Assembly (NCBI RefSeq): GCF_028372415.1 | Contig: NC_092872.1 | Span: 276,895,206 to 276,959,205 of the forward strand | Length of the DNA stretch: 64,000 nt | Source of the DNA: Notamacropus eugenii | Taxonomy: Eukaryota > Chordata > Mammalia > Diprotodontia > Macropodidae | Direction: 5' to 3' | In this document: positions 57,561 through 64,000 of the stretch, one piece after another | Layout: every line of letters starts with the position of its first letter | Position numbering within the stretch: the first letter of the stretch is position 1 | Position numbers and translations under genes: made by a program | The notes under the pieces: model-generated | Told to the model about the DNA's origin: nothing | Seen by the model: only the letters and a program-made list of their open reading frames with translations | Database searches by the model: none

Positions 57561-57564
57561 CAAA

Positions 57565-57830
57565 GGGATCCATGATGATGATAGCATTTATAGAGAGCTC
57601 TAAGGTTTCCAAAACATTTTACTCATATTCTCTCATTTGATCCTCATAAAACCCTGGGAGGAAGGTGCTATATAAATCCCCATTTTACAGATGAAGAAAC
57701 TGAGGTACAGAAAGGTTGTGTCTTGCCTAGGGTCACATAGCTATTATATGTCCAAGAAGAGATTTGATCTTAAGTCTTCCCAACTCCATGTCCAGCATTC
57801 CTTCCACTGAACCACCTAGCTGCCTTTTTA
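57565..57830 (-). repeat. THER1/MIR-type SINE, near complete
   Basis: 'tctcatttgatcctcataaa', 'ccccattttacagatgaaga', 'gtcttgcctagggtcacata' and 'cttccactgaaccacctagc' are in reverse order. Confidence 0.9.
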
Positions 57831-57834
57831 TTTC

Positions 57835-58145
57835 TGTGATACACAAAAAAGGTTAAAACCCCTTGAGCTAGGGTCTTTCATTCTTGTTATGTGACTGGTC
57901 TACTTCTTTTCTCAGTCAAACATATCCTATGTACATCCCCTTTGGAAAGGGGGGAGGTAGAGTCTAAAGTTATGATTTTATCTTTATGGGGTATGAAAAG
58001 TCCCTCTCCACCAATATAGATGGGCTTCTCATAGGTAATTTATAGTCATTGAGTTGCCAGGGACACAGAGATTATTAATTGAGTTATCCACTGACAGTTA
58101 CTATGTCAGAGTCCAATGGGTGCTTTCAATTCCCTACCCCAAGTT
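57835..58145. other. Unassigned stretch
   Basis: No element or gene is recognised. Confidence 0.3.
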
Positions 58146-58149
58146 ATCT

Positions 58150-58250
58150 TTTGCTTCAGTGTTCCACAGATATTGATTAAGCCTCTACTGTATCACAGAT
58201 ACTTTGCTCAGTGCTGAAGGCTCTGCCCTCAAGGAGCTTATATTCTAGTG
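58150..58250 (+). repeat. L2-type LINE fragment
   Basis: 'atattgattaagcctctact' and 'gccctcaaggagcttatatt' match the conserved L2 block. Confidence 0.75.
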
Positions 58251-58259
58251 GGAATGATC

Positions 58260-58420
58260 TCCTGGAAGGGTCTGTAGAGGCCATCTAGTCTGATTCTTTT
58301 GTTTTGCAACTGAGGAAGTGAGACCCAGAGAGGGAGAGTGATTAGCCCAAGATAACATGAGCTTAATGCAATGCTTAATTTGAACCCAGCTTTCTTCCCA
58401 GTGAGCTATAATGCCTGCTT
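58260..58420 (-). repeat. MIR-type SINE
   Basis: 'ggtctgtagaggccatctag', 'gcaactgaggaagtgagacc' and 'attagcccaagataacatga' are MIR landmarks in reverse. Confidence 0.75.
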
Positions 58421-58439
58421 TTACCCAATACCCAGGCTC

Positions 58440-60355
58440 CATTGTCCTTTGGCAATTTCCTTGGACCCATGAAATAGACCGAAGATTTCTTCAAAAGCTA
58501 TAAAGAAAAGTCACGTATCACCAGGATTAGTTTACATGCTGTCATGTATAATGGGAACTTTCCAGATAAGAAAGAGAAGTTGAGTTAGGAAATTGAATTC
58601 ACAATTTATTTGGTCTTATCATTCTCTATTATTTTAATTTAAAGGTAGGGGTCATTTGATTAAATAAAATTACTTCATTTAATTTGAGGTAAGTAATAAA
58701 ATGCTACTTCCTAGTACCTTAACCATGTGGGAATGTACCTTAATAGATGTGAAAAGATCAATTTAGATGTCTCTTATGAGTGATTAGAAGAACTAGAAGT
58801 GATATAATAGAAAAGTTTTTGGATTGGTTTAGAAAACTTGGCTGCACAAAAGGGATCATTTATTACATATCAAGCTAGTTCAGGATCCAGAGAAATTGGG
58901 AATTGAGCAAATATTTAGTGGTAGAATGTAGAGAGTCCTACCTCTGAGAAAGAGTGGCTTAGGAGGAGAGAGCACTTTGGCTTCTACCCCAGTTTCCTTT
59001 TCCTTGTCTTGGACAGGTGAGTTATAGAAGACTTCCGAAATCCCCATCTTCTCATCCATGTCCTAGAAGTGTGTCTTCAATAACTGAGGACAGTACCTGC
59101 ATGAAAACTCAATGACACATCAGACACAAACTGACACTTTTACAAAGATTCCAACAGAAAATTACACTCTACCTAAGATTTAGAATCTTGAGGAACACGA
59201 CAGAAAGACTTTCAAGGCCTATGAGTTGTCGTTTTGCTACATATGCTTTCTAAGCTTGAGCCCACTTTTCCTTGGTCTCTGTTTAAAGTTGTCAGAAAGT
59301 GGGTTTCCGACTTTGTGTGTGTGTGGGGGGGTTGTGTTTGGGTTAGTAAATATCTCTCGATAAATACTACTTAAGTTTAGTTGACCAAACAATTCTCAAC
59401 TGATAATCATGTAGGGAAGCACATTGGTGGGGGCTCACAAGCTATGAAACATTAGACAAGATCCCTCTAAGCCCTTAAAGCTACTACTCCTAGAAGCCTG
59501 AGAGGAATAGACATGCTTTGGCGACTTAAATTCAGCTGGGAATTGGGAGAGCAGCTACATTTAGAAAGATGTCAGTAGTGGAATGATGACTGGTTATACC
59601 CTCCTTTGCTTTAAACTTAGAGCTAGAAAGCTAGCCAGACATTTAAAAGAGAACAGGACCTTGGAAAATTTTTTTGACCTATAGAACTGTGTAACTGATG
59701 AATCTCTGGCCTTAAACCATTGTTCATGATTCCCAATACCCTAGAAATCCAAGGAGGACAAGGTAATTTACTCCTATCTCAATGTCAATTTGCTTCTCTC
59801 TTCTTTGATATTGTGATCTAAGATACATGAGAAAGATGTGCCTTTGCTAGCCCAAAGTACAAATTTAACAATTTATTTGGTGCCTTTTTGCTCCAGATCA
59901 GGATTCAGGCATGTCTGGCATTGTATTTCATTTCTCTCTTTTTCACAGACCTTTAATCTCCTTTCTACTGAAAAGGGCCAATTCCCAGTTGTGGAATAAC
60001 CACAAGCCAATTAGAAGTGAAATTGTTGAGAAGCCCGCATCTAATTGAAGTCTCTCCATTTTGCCTGTTTTATTTTTAGCATTCGTAGCCATCTGCAGCT
60101 TCACTAGGGTATAATCATGTTTATTTAGGAAAAGCACAGCCCTCAGTGAGAAAATAAAAACCTCTCAGAAGTACTGCTGTGCCCCATGGCATAAAATGGG
60201 AAGGAAGGTGGGTGGTACTCCACGGCAACTTGGCAGCTTTAGAATTGTGTTGTACCTAACGGGACCAACATCCCTGCCTGTATGCCAGAGAGGACTTCAT
60301 TTCAGTAAGGGCACAAACATGTGGGGGTTCATAGGAGGGACTTCACTGGAAAGCA
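58440..60355. other. Unique-looking stretch, longest repeat-poor tract in the window
   Basis: About 1.9 kb without a recognisable transposon. There is a short (GT)n/G tract at about 59313-59332. At 60008-60047, CAATTAGA and TCTAATTG form an inverted pair of homeodomain-type TAATTG cores 24 bp apart. No open frame, splice-bounded exon or RNA gene is recognised. It is a candidate for conserved noncoding DNA only by virtue of being repeat-free. Confidence 0.4.
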
Positions 60356-60359
60356 TAGC

Positions 60360-60540
60360 TCTGGAGTAGGAGGGACTTAGCTAGTCATCTGGTCCAACTC
60401 TCTCATTTTTCATATGAGAGGAAGGAGGCCAGAGAGTTTAAGTCTGTCAGTCGAGGTTGCACAAAGAGTTGGCAGACGAGTCAGGAGTTGAACATTTAAC
60501 TCCAAATCCAGAGCTCTGGGAAGAGCTGTGCCACTGTGCC
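60360..60540 (-). repeat. MIR-type SINE
   Basis: 'gtaggagggacttagctagt', 'catctggtccaactctctca', 'gtcaggagttgaacatttaa' and 'ccagagctctgggaagagct' are MIR landmarks in reverse. Confidence 0.85.
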
Positions 60541-60544
60541 ACAT

Positions 60545-61345
60545 GATATCCCCTCTAGCTAGGAATAATTTGTGTGTGTGTATGTGTGTGTCTGTGCGGG
60601 CTCACACATGCTCATGTGCATGGACACTTGGAGTTGAGTATTTTTTTTCTCAATTTATTTATTTTTTATTATTTGTCCCAAAGTCCAAACACTTAAAGAC
60701 ATCAGTCTCTAAGTTATGGTTTCATCTGGACATTGGCTTCAATACTGCCACTAAGGCTATAAGCCCCACCTTTACAGACAACGTATGAAGAGTTTAATAT
60801 AAATAGCTTTCTCTGCTTTTTTTCTCAGCTTCTGAAAAAAAATTACAGTCTCACTGAATAACTTTAAAGGAAAGCTATGCAAGGTAAGGGCTTTAAATAT
60901 CAAAATATTTAAAAATATTTTGATAACTGTATCCCACTATAATTGGTTTCATTTAGAATCTTAAGTATTTTATTTTATGCATTTAAAATCACTATTCTGA
61001 GAAGATTTCCATTCTTTATCAGACTCCCAAAGAAGTCTATGATAAAAATAATTTTTAAAAATTAAGAACTCTTGATATAACCCTTGATGTATATGTGTAT
61101 ACAGAAACATCTATCTATCAATCTATTTATCTATCTGTCTATCATCTATCATCTATCTGGAAGAATAGAGTTTTCCCATTTAGAGTCTCCATGGAATGTT
61201 GAAAAAACTAACATGAAACAGATATTCTATTGTAAGGTAAAGAAATACACACACCCCATTCATTCTAAAGCAGCCACTTAGTTTATTGTAGCCCGTATTA
61301 CATTGAACATAATCACAACAGATTTATCCTGCTAAAAATGTGATT
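60545..61345. other. Unassigned AT-rich stretch with small simple repeats
   Basis: (GT)n lies at about 60571-60595 and a decayed (TATC)n array at 61108-61158. No transposon or gene is recognised. Confidence 0.4.
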
Positions 61346-61349
61346 CAGG

Positions 61350-61455
61350 TATCACTTACTAAACACTTGTGAAGTGACTAGTTTACTACGAGGTGCAAGA
61401 GATACAAAGATGAATGAAAGGCATAGCTTCCCCTAGAGTACTCATGAAAAGCCAT
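61350..61455 (+). repeat. L2-type LINE fragment
   Basis: 'tatcacttactaaacacttg', 'aggtgcaagagatacaaaga' and 'tagcttcccctagagtactc' resemble the L2 size-abundance block. Confidence 0.5.
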
Positions 61456-61464
61456 CATTATAGT

Positions 61465-61645
61465 GTGGCACAGATACACTATATTTAGAGACACAAAATC
61501 TGAATTCCAATTCTGGCTCTGTGACTTGTTAACTATATTCTCTCAAGCAAGTTACTTAATTTCTCTGCAACTCATAATCATTATCTTTTCAATAAGGGAG
61601 TTTGAGTAGATGAAATGTGGAGTCTTTTTCAGTCCTATTCAAGTC
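61465..61645 (+). repeat. MIR-type SINE
   Basis: 'ttccaattctggctctgtga', 'caagcaagttacttaatttc' and 'agtctttttcagtcctattc' are MIR landmarks in order. Confidence 0.8.
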
Positions 61646-61684
61646 CTGCTGAAAGTGGATGGTTCACCACAACTAAAATCACAA

Positions 61685-62290
61685 AGGAAAATGTTGATTG
61701 AGAAAAATATTTGAATTAAATATCTTCTATAAGGGACTAATATGTAGTGAATAATAGTCAATGGATAAGTAATCAAAGGATATGGAACAAATGATTCTCA
61801 GATGAATTGCAAAATGTTAACAGCTACATAATTGACATCTACAGAATGCTGAGGTTTCACCTCACCCCCAACAAATCATCAGATGGCAGAAGATGCAAAT
61901 AGCCAATATTGGAAGGGTTACGGGGAAAAAACAGACATGCTACAATGCTATTGGAGGAGCTGTGAATTTTCATTCTGGAAAGCGGTTTGGAATTGTTCAA
62001 AGTAAGTAGCTACAAAGTCTCTTCCATTTGACTTGGAGATTCTGTTGCTAGGCATATGCCCTGGGGAAGTCAATGACCAAAAGAAAGGCCCCATATAGCC
62101 AAATATCCTTAGCAACACTTTTGTTGTGGTAGTAAAGAGTTAGGAACAAAGTAGATTCCCAGGGATGGGGAAAGGGCTAAACAAATTGTGGTACATGAAT
62201 GTGATAGAATATTTCTTCCAAATACGAAAATTAAAGGAAATATGGGATGTCATAAGAATTGATGAAAAATGAAGGATGCAGAGCCCAGAG
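61685..62290 (+). mobile_element. L1 LINE fragment, old subfamily, ORF2 C-terminal region
   Basis: 'aatggataagtaatcaaagg', 'tgctgaggtttcacctcacc', 'ggaggagctgtgaattttca', 'attctgttgctaggcatatg', 'gctaaacaaattgtggtaca' and 'gaatgtgatagaatatttct' follow the L1 ORF2 C-terminal order on the plus strand. Heavily decayed. Confidence 0.75.
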
Positions 62291-62339
62291 CCAATATAGA
62301 TGGAGAGAACAACAACAGCCAAACTGAACACAACAGATT

Positions 62340-62740
62340 CTCATATAGGCATTCCATGTCAGACCTGTATACTGCATAATCTCCAATAGCTCCTTATTGC
62401 CCCTACGATCAGATTTAACCAATCCATTAGACATTTTAAGCACTTCACACCCTAGTCCTAACATACTCTTTTTAAGCCTTGCTACATATTTTCATCCCTT
62501 TATATCCTCTACATTCCAGAAGAACTGACTTTACTATTCCTCATATACAGTGGTCCATCTCCAAGATCCACACTTTTGCACTGGTCATTTCTCATATTGG
62601 GAATATGCTCCTTGTCCACCTCTGCATCTAGGAATCCCTAACTTCTTCCAGGGGTCATGTAGTCACCCTCTGTATGAATCTTTTCCAAATACTCCCAGTT
62701 GCTGATTTCTTCCCTTCTGCCTCCATCGTATTATATCTAT
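62340..62740 (+). repeat. L2 LINE 3' region
   Basis: 'tctccaatagctccttattg', 'cacttttgcactggtcattt', 'attgggaatatgctccttgt' and 'atgaatcttttccaaatact' follow the L2 order. It is followed by a short (GT)n near 62745-62768. Confidence 0.65.
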
Positions 62741-62794
62741 TTTTAATGTGTGTGTATGTGTGTGTGTATATATGATGATTATAGATCAAGAGCT

Positions 62795-62960
62795 GCAGGT
62801 AAACTCAGAAACCATCCTGTCCAAACCCATTTTACAGATGAAGAAACAGAGGCTCAGAAAGGTTAAATGACTTGCCACCCATGGTTACACAACTAATTGA
62901 TGTCTGAAGAAAGATTCTAAGTCCAACATTCAACCCATTAAACTACCTACTGCTTTAGTC
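62795..62960 (-). repeat. MIR-type SINE
   Basis: 'ttacagatgaagaaacagag', 'gttaaatgacttgccaccca' and 'tggttacacaactaattgat' are MIR landmarks in reverse. Confidence 0.85.
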
Positions 62961-63059
62961 ATATAGCCAGTTATGATTAATTAGGACTTGACCCTGGGTC
63001 TTCTTTACTAGAGGACAGTTCTCTGACTCATTATATGCCTCTTTGTGATGCAAAAAAAA

Positions 63060-63660
63060 ATAATGAAAAGTCTTCAGAACACAGATGAATGTAATTTGAC
63101 ACTAGAGGACTGTTGGTAACACATACCTGCCTCCTCTTGGTAAGAAGGTGATGGACCCCAGGTGCACCATGTGCCGTATTCTCTTAGACATCATCAAAGT
63201 GCTCTTTATTTTGCTTAATTGCATCTCTGTGTTAAAAGGGAGGGTTCCATTGGAAAGAGAGTATTGGCAAGTGACAGTGATCTTTTTTTTTAAAAGCCTC
63301 AGTAAAATTTCAGAAAGGTAAATTTGGATGTATTGAAACCAAATGTTTAATGCTTATCCAGTCACTTTATTTTTCTGATGTTGAACCAGAAATAAGACAG
63401 ACTAGAAACTGCTAAGTGACCTCTGACCTTTCAGCTTTTACATTGCTGTTGGTAAAAATAATTTAATGTGTCCACAAGATGGTGGCCAGCAGCCAATGCC
63501 TCATAAAATCCCAGATCCCAAGAGTCAGGCTTGATATTTTTAGAAAAAAAAACGAATCTATACAAGTTAGTCATATCATTTTGAATAAAAAAAGTGATTT
63601 TTAGATAGAGCTTCCCTCCAATGAAAATTTATAACGTTTGGTACATGTGATGACATTAAG
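63060..63660. promoter_or_regulatory. Unique stretch with DR1-type and CTCF/YY1-like motifs (candidate element)
   Basis: No transposon is recognised over about 600 bp. TGACCT-C-TGACCT at 63417-63429 is a perfect direct repeat with one-base spacing (AGGTCA-type half-sites on the minus strand), the arrangement bound by RXR/PPAR and HNF4-class receptors. About 42 bp downstream, CCACAAGATGGTGG (63472-63485) fits the CTCF core CCASYAGRKGGCRS at 12 of 14 positions. It also contains an AAGATGG YY1-type core. These are motif matches only; single motifs of this length arise by chance. Confidence 0.3.
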
Positions 63661-63661
63661 G

Positions 63662-63858
63662 ATGATGATGTTGTCCACTACTAATACTACTACCCCCAGT
63701 CCCACTCCTCCTGTTCCTCGTGCCACCACTACCACAATTGTCACTACTCTCCTCTACCATTGTCACTACTGCTACTAGTAAAATTAATTACTACTACTAT
63801 TACCACCCCTATCCCCACTATTACTGCTCCTACTCCTACTGTTGCTGCTGTCACTACT
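63662..63858. repeat. Decayed trinucleotide (CTA/CTG/CCA)n tract
   Basis: Long irregular runs of 'ctactactatt', 'ccaccactacc' and 'gttgctgctgt' form an old ACT-class microsatellite immediately next to a THER1-type SINE. Confidence 0.85.
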
Positions 63859-63859
63859 A

Positions 63860-64000
63860 TTTTCTAGGGACTGACATTTACATAGTGTTTTAAAGTGTAT
63901 GAAGCATTTTATTTATATGATCTCATCCTCATTTGAACTTCACAACGAAGGGCTGGGTAGTACAGGTAATATTGCTCCTGTTTTACAAATGCAGAAACTA
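63860..64000 (-). repeat. THER1/MIR-type SINE, cut by the window edge
   Basis: 'gactgacatttacatagtgt', 'tttatatgatctcatcctca' and 'ctgttttacaaatgcagaaa' give the left half of an antisense THER1-type element. Confidence 0.85.

Overview
This window is nuclear DNA from a marsupial (metatherian) genome. The organism is inferred from repeats and no search was run. It carries many copies of a marsupial-type CORE-SINE of about 240 bp that begins 'gggcagctaggtggc', has a tRNA-like and MIR-like body, and ends in an RTE/BovB-like tail ('gagtcagacacgactga' then 'acaacaa'). MIR/THER1-type SINEs, L2, CR1/L3 and L1 copies fill most of the rest. Base composition is AT-rich and CpG-poor. I cannot tell an American opossum from an Australian marsupial by eye.

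No intact protein-coding gene is visible. I found no plausible multi-exon gene, tRNA, rRNA or snRNA gene, operon, CRISPR array or bacterial feature. Almost all reading frames over 60 codons are translations of repeats or microsatellites. The one clear gene-derived sequence is a GAPDH processed pseudogene at about 52.9-54.2 kb. It has a 5' leader, a coding region with one nonsense codon and one 5-nt deletion, a polyadenylation signal, a short A tail and flanking target-site duplications (TSDs).

Layout: 0-2 kb holds an antisense LINE copy whose endonuclease is joined to its C-terminal zinc-finger region with no reverse transcriptase. 3.8-9.6 kb is a dense L1/SINE block with two L1s head to head. 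9.6-17.3 kb is mixed MIR, L2 and SINE with a GACA/GATA array. 17.3-21.9 kb is mostly non-repetitive and includes a small CpG- and G-rich patch. 22-34 kb is ancient MIR/L2/L3 mosaic with long microsatellites. 34-46 kb is mixed and includes a hAT remnant, L1 3' ends and long L2 copies. 46.2-48.3 kb is a 5'-truncated L1 with a perfect 16-bp TSD. 49.1-54.4 kb is a nest of L1, SINE, MIR, L1 3' end and the GAPDH retrocopy. 55.2-56.1 kb is another L1 end. 58.4-61.3 kb and 63.06-63.66 kb are the most unique-looking tracts.

The sequence therefore reads as an intergenic or intronic repeat landscape. The active history visible in it is L1-driven retrotransposition: TTTT/AA target sites, TSDs, 5' truncations and a captured cellular mRNA. 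I see no evidence for a new biological system. The best leads are a 121-nt A-tailed insert of unknown origin inside a SINE, an unclassified repeat present twice, the reverse-transcriptase-less LINE, and a few candidate regulatory patches in unique sequence. Element names are family-level calls by eye and boundaries are approximate unless a TSD is given.
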